Positions 36,319 through 45,072 are shown, numbered from the stretch's first letter. The stretch: 64,000 nt of DNA from Variovorax sp. SG517 (GCF_013376045.1 NZ_JABMJG010000001.1:248001-312000); one strand, 5' to 3'. The notes: generated from the sequence alone by a model not told the origin. A program made the numbers and translations.

Positions 36319-37215
36319 TTACCAGAAGATCCAGAGCGCCAGGCCGCCGAAGATGGCCCACTTCACGAGGTAGTACACCCGCTTGTCCCACGCCTTCAGG
36401 CGCTTGCCGACCACGCGGATCTGGTAGATGTACCTGAAGGCGCGGTTGATGCCGCCGGTCTTGTCGCCAGCATCGTTGGGCGATGCGGCCGCGGCCAGCA
36501 GGTTCTTCGCGAACCAGCGGTTCACCGCGCTGGCCCAGCGGTACTTCAGCGGGCGCTCGATGTCGCAGAACAGGATCACGCGGTCGTGGTCGGTCGTGTT
36601 CTCGGCGTAGTGGATGTAGGTTTCGTCGAACACCACGGCCTCGCCGTCGCGCCAGTGGTAGCGCTGACCGTCCACGTCGATGTAGCAGCCTTCGACGCCC
36701 GGCGTCCACAGGCCCAGGTGGTAGCGCAGCGAACCGGCGAAGGGGTCACGGTGGCGCACGAGGCGGCTGCCCGGCGGCAGCTCGGCGAACATCGCGGCCT
36801 TGATGGTGCCGATGCCCTTGAGCAGCTCGGTGGTGCGCGGGCACAGCACGGCGGCCGAGGGATGCGCATCGTCGTACCACTTCAGGTAGAAGCGCTTCCA
36901 GCCGCTCTTGAAGAAGGAGTTGAAGCCCACGTCGTTGAACTGGCTGGAGGCCTTGATGCTGCCGCCGTTGCGCATGGCCAGGGCTTCCTCGCGGATCACT
37001 TCCCAGTTTTCCTCGAGCACGCGCATCTCGGGAAACTCCGCCGGAGACAGGTAGGGCGTACCCGGCACCTTCGAGAAAAGGTACATGAAGACGTTCAGCG
37101 GCGCCAGGAAGGTCGAGTGATCGGAGAGCTGCCTGAAGAAGCGATGCCGAACCTGGCCGCGGAAATGAACGTAGAGCGCGCTGAGCGCGAAGATGGCAAG
37201 AATGACCCACTTCAT
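36319..37215 (-). CDS. lpxO: Aspartyl/asparaginyl beta-hydroxylase family protein, LpxO-like lipid A hydroxylase
   Basis: A 298-residue Fe(II)/2-oxoglutarate dioxygenase. A hydrophobic anchor (MKWVILAIFALSALYVHF) opens the protein and the catalytic domain carries the iron ligands in LVRHRDPFAGSLRYHLGL and the second His in YIHYAENTTDHDRVIL, followed by an Arg-containing segment (IERPLKYRW) for 2-oxoglutarate. Length, membrane anchor and C-terminal hydrophobic tail (VKWAIFGGLALWIF) match LpxO, which hydroxylates the secondary 2-position acyl chain of lipid A. The symbol is by family resemblance; ornithine-lipid hydroxylases such as OlsD or OlsE are less similar. Monocistronic. Confidence 0.78.
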   Translation of the reverse strand: MKWVILAIFALSALYVHFRGQVRHRFFRQLSDHSTFLAPLNVFMYLFSKVPGTPYLSPAEFPEMRVLEENWEVIREEALAMRNGGSIKASSQFNDVGFNSFFKSGWKRFYLKWYDDAHPSAAVLCPRTTELLKGIGTIKAAMFAELPPGSRLVRHRDPFAGSLRYHLGLWTPGVEGCYIDVDGQRYHWRDGEAVVFDETYIHYAENTTDHDRVILFCDIERPLKYRWASAVNRWFAKNLLAAAASPNDAGDKTGGINRAFRYIYQIRVVGKRLKAWDKRVYYLVKWAIFGGLALWIFW

Positions 37216-37312
37216 GGGAAAGCGTCCTGTAAAGCGCCGGCTAGTGTAATTCCTCGCCCCGATTCGGGCCTGACCGCGTTCCTATGCCCTTTGTCCGTGC
37301 ACCGGGGAGGTC

Positions 37313-38740
37313 TCAGCTGCACAGCAGGGGTTGGGGCGCTTCGGCCACGGCCAGCGGCAGCCGCACGGTGGCCAGCAGGCCGCCGCTCGCGGTTTCGCCG
37401 AGCCTCACCTCGCCGCCGTGCCGGTCGACCACCGACTTGACGATGGCCAGGCCCAGCCCGCTGCCGCTCTGGCTCTGGTCGGGGTTGCGGAAGAAGCGGT
37501 CGAACACCCGCTCGCGCAGTGTGTGCGGGATGCCGGGGCCCTGGTCGGCCACCGTCAGCAGGGCCTGCGATCCATCGCGCGACACGTCCACCACCACCGT
37601 GCCGCCGGGGGGGCTGTATTTGATGGCGTTGTTGATGAGGTTGTCGATCATCGAGACCAGGCTTTCGCGCTCGCCGAGCACCGGCACGCTGTCTTCGCAT
37701 TCGAGTTCCAGCTCCACTCCGCGGGCGCTGGCCAGGCTTTCGATCATGGCCAGCCGGTCCTGCACGAGTCCGTCGAGCGACAGCATGACGGGCAGCGCGC
37801 TGTCGGACACCGCGTCGCTGCGCATCAGCTGCAGCAGCTGCCCCACCAGCCGCGCCGCGCGGTCGTTGCTGCGCAGCAGGTTGCCCATGAGTTCGCGCTG
37901 GCGCTCGTCGGTGCTCTGCTCCTTCAGCGCCTCCACGTTCACGCGCATCGCGGCCAGCGGGGTGCGCAGCTCGTGGGCGGCGTCGGCGATCAGGCTGCGT
38001 TCGCGCGAGGTGCTGTCGCGCACGCGCTGCAGCAGGCTGTTGATGCTCTGCACCAGCGGCTGAAGCTCCTTGTGCGGCGGCATGTACGACAGCGGCGTGA
38101 GGTCGGCCGGCCCGCGCTCGGCCGTCTCCTGGCTCACACGGCGCCACGGCCGAAGCGCGAGGCGCACCGAAAGCCATGCGGGAAACACCAGGAACGGCAG
38201 GCTGATGACCAGCGGCAGCAGGTAGTAGCCGCGGGACACCACCGTCACCGTGAGCCGCCAGACGCTGGGCTCGGCCAGCATCACGCGAACATCGCCTTCA
38301 GGCGAGGCCAGCGTGCGTGCGCGCCATTCGCGGCCTCCCGCCTTCACGGTTTCGATGCGATTCAGCCCGGTATTGAGGATGACGGGCGCTGCGGCCGTCG
38401 AGCGATAGATCAACCTGCCCGACTGCCACACCTGCAGGACCGACGAGCTGTCCGCGCTCCCGTCGCCATCGCCGGCGGCCTCCATCAGCGCGGCATCGAA
38501 GGCCGCGATCGTCTCCTGCTGCTTGTCGGGCCTGTCGGCCGTGTTCTTCACGATGGCGATCACCGTATTGAAGATCTTGTCGAACTTCAGCATCTCGGGG
38601 TCTTCATAGGAGTCGTACAGCAGCAGCGCGATGGCCATGGTCCACAGCAGCGCGACCACGCCCATCTGCGCAAGCAGCAGGCGCCGCATCAGGGAAGGTT
38701 GTTTCCAGTTCTTCCAGCGCCGCGCCAGCGCCCGAATCAT
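37313..38740 (-). CDS. QseC/TctE-like sensor histidine kinase
   Basis: A 475-residue kinase with two membrane helices (about 20-42 and 183-205) around a periplasmic domain of about 140 residues. The kinase core has LIADAAHELRTPLAAMRVNV, the N-box IDNLINNAIKYSPPGGT, VADQGPGIPHT and GSGLGLAIVKSVVD. Its ATG overlaps the response-regulator stop by four bases (ATGA), so the two are coupled. The signal is unknown. The 97-base gap between its stop and the LpxO-like start is unstructured apart from GC-rich sequence. Confidence 0.92.
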   Translation of the reverse strand: MIRALARRWKNWKQPSLMRRLLLAQMGVVALLWTMAIALLLYDSYEDPEMLKFDKIFNTVIAIVKNTADRPDKQQETIAAFDAALMEAAGDGDGSADSSSVLQVWQSGRLIYRSTAAAPVILNTGLNRIETVKAGGREWRARTLASPEGDVRVMLAEPSVWRLTVTVVSRGYYLLPLVISLPFLVFPAWLSVRLALRPWRRVSQETAERGPADLTPLSYMPPHKELQPLVQSINSLLQRVRDSTSRERSLIADAAHELRTPLAAMRVNVEALKEQSTDERQRELMGNLLRSNDRAARLVGQLLQLMRSDAVSDSALPVMLSLDGLVQDRLAMIESLASARGVELELECEDSVPVLGERESLVSMIDNLINNAIKYSPPGGTVVVDVSRDGSQALLTVADQGPGIPHTLRERVFDRFFRNPDQSQSGSGLGLAIVKSVVDRHGGEVRLGETASGGLLATVRLPLAVAEAPQPLLCS

Positions 38741-39420
38741 TTCTGCGTGCTCCGCGCGAGCGATTGCACGTCGATCACGTAGCCGATGCCGCGCACCGTG
38801 CGGATGTAGCCCTGGCCGATCTTCTTGCGCAGGTTGGAGATGTGCACCTCGAGCGAGTTGCTGCCGTTGGCCTGGCCGCCGGGCAGCACCTGCTCTTCCA
38901 TCACGCGGCGCGTGACCACGCGGCCGGTGCGCTTGAGCAGGAGCGCCAGCAGGTCGAACTCGCAGCGCGAGAGCTCGACCGGCTCGCCGTCGACGATCAC
39001 GCCGCGCGTGGGCTCGTGCATCGCCAGGCCGCGCATGCGGATGGTCTCGTCGTTGAAGCCGTAGCTGCGGCGCGCGAGCGCGCGAACGCGCGACAGCAGC
39101 TCGGCCAGCGCGAAGGGCTTGACCAGGTAGTCGTCGGCGCCGTCGTCGAGGCTTCGCAGGCGGTCGTTGAGCGCGTCGCGCGCGCTGAGCACAAGCACCG
39201 GCAATATCTGGCGGTCGCGGCGCAGGCGGAACAGCAGGTCGAGCCCGTCGCCGTCGGGCAGGCCGAGGTCGAGCAGAACCATGTCGAAGGTGCCGCCGTC
39301 GAGGGTGCGCAGGGCGTCGTCGAGTCTGCGGACCCACACCACATCCATGCCTTGATTGGCCAGCGCGATGCGCACGCCATTGCCGAGGTCAAGGTCGTCC
39401 TCAACAAGCAAGAGATTCAT
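38737..39420 (-). CDS. OmpR/QseB-like response regulator
   Basis: A 227-residue regulator: receiver start MNLLLVEDDLDLGNGVRIAL, Asp in MVLLDLGLPDGDGLD near residue 51, Lys in YLVKPFALAELLSR, and a winged helix containing LSRCEFDLLALLLKR and NSLEVHISNLRKKIGQG. This is the QseB/PmrA-like pattern and fits the QseC/TctE-like kinase that follows. ATG 39420 is the family start; a longer frame to 39492 is unsupported. It is divergent from the alpha/beta hydrolase gene, with about 90-160 bases of promoter region. Confidence 0.93.
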   Translation of the reverse strand: MNLLLVEDDLDLGNGVRIALANQGMDVVWVRRLDDALRTLDGGTFDMVLLDLGLPDGDGLDLLFRLRRDRQILPVLVLSARDALNDRLRSLDDGADDYLVKPFALAELLSRVRALARRSYGFNDETIRMRGLAMHEPTRGVIVDGEPVELSRCEFDLLALLLKRTGRVVTRRVMEEQVLPGGQANGSNSLEVHISNLRKKIGQGYIRTVRGIGYVIDVQSLARSTQK

Positions 39421-39582
39421 GAGCCTCCACGTGAACTGACCATTCCGCTTCCGGAATGTGGCGGAAGTATCTGCCAAGCGCCGAAGCCGCACTTCAGGAA
39501 ATCTTCATGAATGCCGAAGCAGTTCTTCAGGTGCGGCCGGGACACTGGAGCCATTCCCTGCACACGGAAACGGAACACCCCA

Positions 39583-40725
39583 GTGAATGGCCTGCCCTCG
39601 CTACCCGCACGTACTGCCCGACCGGAGCGCTACGGCCTCCGACGGCGGGACCTCTTTCATGCCATGGCACTGACCGGCGTCGCGGGCCTCGCGGCCTGCG
39701 GCGGCGGCAGCCATGGCGGCGTCGGGGTTGGCGGAGCCGGTGGGGTCGGCACCGCCGGCGGCAAGCCCGTCGTCATCGATCGCCGGGTGAAGGTCTCGGC
39801 CTCGCCCGAAGTCTCGCTGCAGGTGCGCGACTGGCAGCCGCCCGGCAGCAGCACGGGGCCCGTCTTCGTGCTTCTGGCCGGACTCGGGGGCAATGCGCGC
39901 TACTTCGACAGCCTCGCGCCCGCGCTGGCCGCGAGATCACGGGTGATCGCCATCAGCAGGCGCGGCTACGGGCTTTCGGACAAGCCGCTGCCGGTGAAGA
40001 CCGCCACGCAGTACTACGAGGTCGACACGCTGGTCGCGGACCTGAAGGCGGTGCTCGATGCGCTGGGCGTGCGACGTGCGGTGCTCGGCGGCCATTCGAT
40101 CGCGGGCAACGAGCTCACCAGATTCGCGGGCCTGCATCCGGAACGGACGCAAGGCCTCGTCTACCTGGACACCACCTTCGACTACACCGTCGAAGCCGAC
40201 AGCGCAGGCGAGACAGTGCCCGACAACCGCCTGTTCCACGAGCCCCGGCCCACGCCGGACGACGGCCGGTCCCTGCAAGCCGCCATCGCCTTCTTCCGGC
40301 GCAACTCGAAGAACTGGTGGCCTGCGCTGGAAGCGAATCTGCGCGACGCCATCGACATACGCACCGACGCAAGCGTGCGCCTCAATACCCCCGATGAAGT
40401 GGAGACCGCCATGGATACAGCCGCACACTCTTTCTCCCCCGACTACAAGGCCGTGCGCGCGCCGTCGCTGGTCGTGACCGCCCTGCCCGCCGACAACCGC
40501 GACATGTTCCCGTGGCTGGAGCTGCCGCTCGATGCGAAGACACAGAAAGACGCTGCCGACTACCTGCGCATCTTCCGCCGCGTGGCCATCACGAATTCGA
40601 ACCAGCTCGTGTCGGCGCTCGATACGCCGAACCGCCTGACGCTGGACAACGCCAGCCACGGCGACTTCATCATGGAGCGCGAGGCCGAGGTGCTGCGCGC
40701 CATCCAGTTCATGACATGGGCCTGA
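39583..40725 (+). CDS. Alpha/beta hydrolase with Tat-type lipoprotein signal
   Basis: The protein has a twin-Arg-like start (GLRRRDLFHAMALTGVAGLAACGGG) ending in a lipobox LAAC, so it is probably exported by Tat and anchored as a lipoprotein. The hydrolase fold follows: LLAGLGGNARYF as oxyanion region, nucleophile elbow LGGHSIAGNE (Gly-His-Ser-Ile-Ala, with the usual last Gly changed to Ala), YLDTTFDY, and the catalytic His near the end in DNASHGDFIM. The start is uncertain: GTG 39583 gives 380 residues, ATG 39511 gives 404 with an odd extension; I prefer the shorter. The 3' end overlaps the convergent reductase gene by 17 bases. Substrate unknown. Confidence 0.78.
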   Translation: MNGLPSLPARTARPERYGLRRRDLFHAMALTGVAGLAACGGGSHGGVGVGGAGGVGTAGGKPVVIDRRVKVSASPEVSLQVRDWQPPGSSTGPVFVLLAGLGGNARYFDSLAPALAARSRVIAISRRGYGLSDKPLPVKTATQYYEVDTLVADLKAVLDALGVRRAVLGGHSIAGNELTRFAGLHPERTQGLVYLDTTFDYTVEADSAGETVPDNRLFHEPRPTPDDGRSLQAAIAFFRRNSKNWWPALEANLRDAIDIRTDASVRLNTPDEVETAMDTAAHSFSPDYKAVRAPSLVVTALPADNRDMFPWLELPLDAKTQKDAADYLRIFRRVAITNSNQLVSALDTPNRLTLDNASHGDFIMEREAEVLRAIQFMTWA

Positions 40726-41629
40726 GCGATGCCGAAGCCTCTTTCGCACGCAGCAGCTTGATCAGCGCCGCGAGTTCCTCGCCGCCCAGGCCGGCCTCGT
40801 CCGCCCGCTGGAAGATGCCGGCGGCGAAGGCCGGGAAGCCGGTGTCGATGCCCGAGTCCTGCGCCGACTGCAGGATGCGCCGCGTCGCCTCGACCGAGAT
40901 GCGCATCGGGCTCTGCGAGATGGCGAAGTCGCCCGACTGGATGACGGAGCCCTCATGCTGAAGAAAGCCCGCGAAGGTCGGCATGATGCCCGCGACGATG
41001 CGGCCGTATTCCGCCACGTCGAAGCCTTCGTGCTCCGCGATGCGCGCGCCGTGGATGAAGCCGAGCATCGTGCCGTAGATGGTGGAGAGCGTGGCGAGGT
41101 CCATGGCCGCCGCCGCGCTCGCGGCCTCGCCCAGGTAGACGATGCCGCCGGCCAGTGCCTTCAGCCACGGCCGGGCTTCGTCGAACACCGGCCTGGCGCC
41201 CGACACCAGCAGCGGCGTGTCGGGCTGGCCCATCTGGTCGGGTGCGGCCTGGATCGCGCCTTCGAGATATGCGGCGCCCCGTGCGTTGGCCCACGCCTGC
41301 GCATCGCGCGCGTCCTGCGGGCTGCCGGTGGTCAGCTGCACCAGCAGGCGGCCGTCCATGGCGGCGGCGACGCCTTCGAGCGCGAAGATGGCCTCGGCCG
41401 CGCGGTAGTCGTAGACGCACATCACCACGACACGCGCGGCGCGCACCGCCTCGCTCGCGCTGCGCGCCAGCACAGCGCCTTTCGCAACCAGCACGTCGGC
41501 CTTGCCTGCGGTGCGGTTCCACACGGTCACCCTGTAGCCCTGCTCGAGGTAAAGCCGCGCGATGGTTTCGCCCATCGCTCCGAGGCCCAGAACGGAAACT
41601 TCCTTGATGTCGGTGCTCTTGCTGCTCAT
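40709..41629 (-). CDS. Imine-reductase-like NAD(P)-dependent oxidoreductase
   Basis: A 306-residue protein of the beta-hydroxyacid dehydrogenase/imine reductase group. The Rossmann motif is VSVLGLGAMGETIA at 11-24, and VWNRT at 36-40 has the Arg-Thr pair usual for NADPH. The helix SAAAAMDLATLSTIYGTMLG (171-190) carries Asp177 at the position where bacterial imine reductases have the catalytic Asp or Tyr, and the following LGFIHGARIAE fits the same family. ATG 41629 is the normal start. It is divergent from an HxlR regulator, with a promoter match at 41666-41695 and a perfect operator over its -35 region. The natural substrate is unknown. Confidence 0.82.
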   Translation of the reverse strand: MSSKSTDIKEVSVLGLGAMGETIARLYLEQGYRVTVWNRTAGKADVLVAKGAVLARSASEAVRAARVVVMCVYDYRAAEAIFALEGVAAAMDGRLLVQLTTGSPQDARDAQAWANARGAAYLEGAIQAAPDQMGQPDTPLLVSGARPVFDEARPWLKALAGGIVYLGEAASAAAAMDLATLSTIYGTMLGFIHGARIAEHEGFDVAEYGRIVAGIMPTFAGFLQHEGSVIQSGDFAISQSPMRISVEATRRILQSAQDSGIDTGFPAFAAGIFQRADEAGLGGEELAALIKLLRAKEASASLRPMS

Positions 41630-41665
41630 GACGATTCGCTCGTTACGTTTTGTGAAGATGCACGC

Positions 41666-41695
41666 ATCGTAGGAATCGGGCTTCCAAACGGTCAA
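41666..41695 (-). promoter_or_regulatory. Probable sigma-70 promoter of the imine-reductase-like gene
   Basis: On the minus strand TTGACC (41695-41690) and TACGAT (41671-41666) are 18 bases apart, about 36 bases before the ATG. The -35 box touches the first arm of the HxlR-type operator at 41694. Confidence 0.55.
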
Positions 41696-41720
41696 GTACC
41701 TACAATTAAGTTAGGTACTT
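41694..41720. promoter_or_regulatory. Perfect dyad, probable HxlR operator
   Basis: AAGTACCTA (41694-41702) and TAGGTACTT (41712-41720) are perfect 9-base inverted arms with a 9-base spacer, located between the divergent reductase and HxlR genes. HxlR/YodB-type regulators are known to use TACTT/AAGTA-type dyads, so the match in sequence and place is good. Confidence 0.75.
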
Positions 41721-41751
41721 ACCAAAATGTATGTATTACCTGCTGACGGGG

Positions 41752-42111
41752 ATGAAGATGAAATCCAGGAAACCCTACAACTGCGGCATCGGCCCGGCCT
41801 TCGACGTGATCGGCGGCAAGTGGAAGGCCGTCATCCTTTGGGAACTGCACGTGCAGCCGCTGCGCTTCGGCGAGCTGAAGCGGGCGCTGCCCGACATCAG
41901 CGAGAAGATGCTGATCCAGCAGCTGCGCGAGATGGAGACCGACGGCATCGTTCACCGCGAGGTGTTCCACGAGGTACCGCCGCGCGTGGAGTACTCGGAG
42001 ACGAAGCTGGGCGCCACGCTCAACGCGGCGCTCGCGCCGCTGGCCGACTGGGGCGACCGCTATGCGAAGCGCGTGGAGGCCGCGCGGACGCGGGCCGAAG
42101 CGGCGAAGTGA
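41752..42111 (+). CDS. HxlR-family transcriptional regulator
   Basis: A small winged-helix regulator (119 residues from ATG 41752; 126 from ATG 41731). Family landmarks are the Cys in KPYNCGIGPAFDVIGGKWK, LRFGELKRALPDISEKMLI, QQLREMETDGIVHREVF and PRVEYSETKLG. The Cys near residue 11 is the position used by HxlR members that sense electrophiles or oxidants, such as YodB or HypR, so redox or aldehyde control is possible. I prefer 41752 or 41758 because a GGGG run precedes them, while 41731 has no ribosome site and lies close to the operator. It is divergent from the imine-reductase-like gene, its likely target. Confidence 0.88.
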   Translation: MKMKSRKPYNCGIGPAFDVIGGKWKAVILWELHVQPLRFGELKRALPDISEKMLIQQLREMETDGIVHREVFHEVPPRVEYSETKLGATLNAALAPLADWGDRYAKRVEAARTRAEAAK

Positions 42112-42211
42112 GGGCGCGGATAAAGGCCGCGCAGTTCCCTCGGTGTGCTGGGCCTGCGCGCGGAGCGCACCTGCTGCGCGCTGCATTGACCGGCAAAGCC
42201 GGCAAGCCGGG

Positions 42212-42613
42212 TCACTCGACCCAGCCGGTCTCGATCTCGGTCTTCACCTCGGTCATGAGCTTGTGCACCGGGCACTTGCCGGCCACGCGAAGCAGCTCGT
42301 CGCGCTGCGCTTCGCTCAGGTTGCCGCTCAGGCGCAAGCCCGACTTGAGACGGTAGACGCCCTTGCGCTCCTCGCTGTCGTCGCGGTCGACCACCACCTC
42401 GATGTCTTCCACCGGAATGCCCTTGCGGCGCGCGTAGATCAGCACGGTGAGCGCCTTGCAGGCCGCGAGCGATGCGTCGTACAGGTCGTGCGGCTCCGGG
42501 CCGGCGTCGCTGCCGCCGCCGGCGGGCGAGGCATCGACCGGGATCTCGTGGTTGCGGATCTTCAGGATGTGGCGGGTGCCGGTGATGCCGTCGCGGCGGA
42601 TCGTGATGCTCAT
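42212..42613 (-). CDS. OsmC/Ohr-family peroxiredoxin-like protein
   Basis: A 133-residue protein with the two conserved Cys positions of the OsmC family: SLAACKALTVLIYARRKG near residues 51-68 and AGKCPVHKLM near 113-122. OsmC proteins reduce organic hydroperoxides. Also visible is DAGPEPHDLYDAS, the loop before the first Cys helix. The ATG overlaps the stop of the GNAT gene by four bases (ATGA), so they are coupled and belong to the Lrp-GNAT-OsmC operon. It converges with the HxlR gene; the 100-base gap holds a CCGGC-AAA-GCCGG hairpin (42190-42202) but no T-run. Confidence 0.88.
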   Translation of the reverse strand: MSITIRRDGITGTRHILKIRNHEIPVDASPAGGGSDAGPEPHDLYDASLAACKALTVLIYARRKGIPVEDIEVVVDRDDSEERKGVYRLKSGLRLSGNLSEAQRDELLRVAGKCPVHKLMTEVKTEIETGWVE

Positions 42614-43137
42614 GCGTGTTTCCTCGGGGAAGTGGTTGCGGTGAGGGGAGAAAGCGTCTTCACGTAAAGGATGGTGGTGAAGCCGCTGTGCCATTCGAGG
42701 TCGGGGTAGCGGTCGGCCTCGCGGTAGCCGAGCGCGAGGTAGAAGCCCTGGCTCTGCGTGTTGAAGGTGTCCGTCTCCAGCCGCGCGAGCTCCACGCCGT
42801 CGGCGCGCATGCCCTCTTCCGCGAAGGCCATCAGCGCCCTCGCGATGCCTTTGCGCTGGTGCCTGGCCGGTACGTGCAGGGCGTGCACGAAGTCGTGCTC
42901 CCAATGCACCATGCCGACCACCTCGCCGTCGATCTCGGCCACGAAGAAGTCCGGACCCTTCTCTTCGATGTAGCCGACAGGGGCACCGCTCTCACGGTAG
43001 GCCTGCGCGGCCTCGGGCGTGAGTTGCGGCAGCCAGGTGCCGGCGAAGGTGTCGTCGAGGATGGCCTTCACCGCGTCGAAGTCTTCGAGGCGCCACGGCC
43101 GGATCGTGATGTCGGGTACGTCGTTGTTCGTGCTCAT
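42610..43137 (-). CDS. GNAT-family N-acetyltransferase
   Basis: A 175-residue GNAT-fold protein. Acetyl-CoA binding motif A is seen in LHVPARHQRKGIARALMAFA (about residues 87-106), preceded by VAEIDGEVVGMVHWEHDFVHA and followed by LETDTFNTQSQGFYLALGY. The acceptor is unknown. It starts 12 bases after the Lrp-family gene and overlaps the OsmC start, so it is the middle gene of a three-gene operon. The fixed grouping suggests an amine or thiol detoxification role, but nothing in the sequence proves it. Confidence 0.85.
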   Translation of the reverse strand: MSTNNDVPDITIRPWRLEDFDAVKAILDDTFAGTWLPQLTPEAAQAYRESGAPVGYIEEKGPDFFVAEIDGEVVGMVHWEHDFVHALHVPARHQRKGIARALMAFAEEGMRADGVELARLETDTFNTQSQGFYLALGYREADRYPDLEWHSGFTTILYVKTLSPLTATTSPRKHA

Positions 43138-43149
43138 CGGTTCGGCGAT

Positions 43150-43617
43150 TCAGCGGTCCACGGCCAGCATCAGCGTTTCCTTGATTTCCTCCATCACCAC
43201 GTAGCTGTGCGACTCCGCCGCCACCGGCAGCTTCTTGAGGATGTCGCCCAACAGGTGCCGGTATTCGCTCATGCCGCTGAGCCGCGCCTTCACCAGGTAG
43301 TCGAAGCTGCCCGACACCAGGTGGCATTCGAGCACCTCGGGCATGTGCAGCAGCTCCTTGCGGACCTTGTCGAACACGTCGCCCGACTTGGCCGAGAGCT
43401 TGATCTCGACGAACACCAGCAGCGTCTTGTCCAGCGCCTCGGGCGATACGTGGGCGTGGTAGCCGGTGATGACGCCGTCGCGCTCCATGCGCTTGACGCG
43501 CTCGGCGCAGGGCGAGGCCGACAGGCCGATGTGCTCGGCCAGTTCGGTCATGGACATGCGCCCCTGGCGCTGCAGAACGTCGAGGATCTTGCGGTCTATG
43601 CGGTCGAGTTCGGGCAT
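43150..43617 (-). CDS. Lrp/AsnC-family regulator, probable DadR-type activator of dadA
   Basis: A 155-residue Lrp/AsnC protein: helix-turn-helix DRIDRKILDVLQRQGRMSMT to LAEHIGLSASPCAERVKRME (residues 5-45), then the RAM effector domain with LVSGSFDYLVKARLSGMSEY. In Pseudomonas and relatives such regulators next to dadA respond to alanine and activate D-amino acid catabolism. Here the gene is divergent from dadA, with two palindromic 15-base sites between them (43651-43695), which fits cooperative Lrp binding. It also heads the operon with the GNAT and OsmC genes. Confidence 0.88.
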   Translation of the reverse strand: MPELDRIDRKILDVLQRQGRMSMTELAEHIGLSASPCAERVKRMERDGVITGYHAHVSPEALDKTLLVFVEIKLSAKSGDVFDKVRKELLHMPEVLECHLVSGSFDYLVKARLSGMSEYRHLLGDILKKLPVAAESHSYVVMEEIKETLMLAVDR

Positions 43618-43650
43618 TTCACTCCGGCGACAGCCTTGGAAGGTTCTCCG

Positions 43651-43695
43651 CAGTGTATTCCACTGCCGAATCGAATAAATCAGTGGAATCCACTG
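43651..43695. promoter_or_regulatory. Two palindromic sites 30 bases apart, probable Lrp-type operators
   Basis: CAGTGTATTCCACTG (43651-43665) and CAGTGGAATCCACTG (43681-43695) share the same core; the second has perfect 7-base arms around a central A, the first perfect CAGTG/CACTG outer arms. Their centres are 30 bases apart, close to three helical turns, as expected for a multimeric Lrp-family regulator between the divergent lrp-like and dadA genes. Confidence 0.75.
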
Positions 43696-43745
43696 CCTGG
43701 AGAACTTTAGATTCCCTTCATTCCATCTGAATCGGCGAATACACC

Positions 43746-45047
43746 ATGAAAGTCATCGTTCTCGGCGGCGGCGTGATCGGCACCACCACGGCCTACTACC
43801 TCGCCCGCTCGGGCGCCGAGGTCACCCTGCTCGACCGGCAGGCCGGCCCCGCCGAGGAAACCAGCTTCGGCAACGCGGGCCAGGTGTCTCCCGGCTACTC
43901 CACGCCATGGGCCGCGCCGGGCATTCCGCTGAAGGCGATCAAGTGGATGTTCAAGAAGCACGCGCCGCTGTCGATCCGCCCCGACGGCACGCTGTTCCAG
44001 CTGCGCTGGATGGCCGCCATGCTGCGCAACTGCTCGCCCGAGGCCTATGCGGTGAACAAGGAACGCATGATGCGCGTGGCCGAATACAGCCGCGGCTGCC
44101 TGCAGCAGCTGCGCGCCGACACCGGCCTGCAGTACGAGCAGCGCACTGGCGGCACGCTGCAGCTGTTCCGCACGCAGGCACAGCTCGATGCGGTGCAGCG
44201 CGACATCGCGGTGCTCGAGGAGTGCGGCGTGCCCTACGAACTGCTCGACCGCGACGGCCTCGCCCGCATCGAGCCCGCGCTGGCCGGCGCGCGCGACCGC
44301 CTCACCGGCGGCCTGCGTCTGCCCAACGACGAGACCGGCGACTGCCACCTCTTCACCCGCGGCCTCGCCGAGATCGCACACGGAATGGGCGTGGACTTCC
44401 GCTTCGGCCAGACCATCGCCGCGCTCGAGACCGACGGCGACCGCATCACCGGCGTGCGCACCAGCGCCGGCAAGATCCTCACGGCCGACCGCTACGTGAT
44501 GGCCTTCGGCAGCTACTCGCGCGCCGCCATCGCCGCGCTGGGCCTGGACATTCCGGTATACCCGGTCAAGGGCTATTCGCTGACCGTGCCGCTGCTGGAC
44601 GAATCGCTCGCGCCGCAATCCACCGTGCTCGACGAGACCTACAAGGTGGCCGTCACCCGCTTCGACAACCGCATCCGCGTGGGCGGCATGGCGGAGCTCG
44701 GCGGCTTCGACCTGCGGCTGAACCCTGCCCGCCGCGCCACGCTCGAGAAGGTGGTCACCGACCTCTTCCCCGGCGGCGACGTGCCCCGCGCCACCTTCTG
44801 GACCGGCCTGCGCCCCATGACGCCCGACAGCACCCCCATCGTCGGCGGCACGCGCTACCCCAACCTGTACCTCAACACCGGCCACGGCACCCTTGGCTGG
44901 ACCATGGCCTGCGGCTCCGGCAAGCTCATCTCCGACATGGTGATGGGCCAGCGCCCCGAGATCCGCACCGACGGCCTCGCGATGGACCGCTACGAAACGG
45001 GCTCGTCGCGCGCAGCGCGCCCGAACCCCACGACCGCACCGGCTTGA
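43746..45047 (+). CDS. dadA: D-amino acid dehydrogenase (small subunit type)
   Basis: A 433-residue FAD enzyme that oxidises D-amino acids, typically D-alanine, to 2-oxo acids and passes electrons to the respiratory chain. It opens with the FAD motif [20 protein letters not shown] and the family signature [20 protein letters not shown] near residues 37-56; the C-terminal [20 protein letters not shown] closes the FAD site. Length and motifs match DadA throughout. It is divergent from its Lrp-type regulator and followed by a hairpin terminator that overlaps the end of the convergent oxygenase gene. No alanine racemase gene (dadX) is adjacent. Confidence 0.93.
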   Translation: MKVIVLGGGVIGTTTAYYLARSGAEVTLLDRQAGPAEETSFGNAGQVSPGYSTPWAAPGIPLKAIKWMFKKHAPLSIRPDGTLFQLRWMAAMLRNCSPEAYAVNKERMMRVAEYSRGCLQQLRADTGLQYEQRTGGTLQLFRTQAQLDAVQRDIAVLEECGVPYELLDRDGLARIEPALAGARDRLTGGLRLPNDETGDCHLFTRGLAEIAHGMGVDFRFGQTIAALETDGDRITGVRTSAGKILTADRYVMAFGSYSRAAIAALGLDIPVYPVKGYSLTVPLLDESLAPQSTVLDETYKVAVTRFDNRIRVGGMAELGGFDLRLNPARRATLEKVVTDLFPGGDVPRATFWTGLRPMTPDSTPIVGGTRYPNLYLNTGHGTLGWTMACGSGKLISDMVMGQRPEIRTDGLAMDRYETGSSRAARPNPTTAPA

Positions 45048-45053
45048 TGCAGG

Positions 45054-45072
45054 GGCCGCTCAGGCGGCCTTT
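45054..45072 (+). terminator. Rho-independent-like terminator of dadA
   Basis: GGCCGC-TCAG-GCGGCC forms a 6-base stem with a 4-base loop, then TTT. The stop codon of the convergent oxygenase gene lies in the loop. The T-run is short. Confidence 0.6.

Noticed and set aside
42112..42211. Further copy of the intergenic repeat between the HxlR and OsmC genes
   Set aside because: It shares only the short CCGGCAAAGCCGG hairpin; the rest of the 90-base element is absent.
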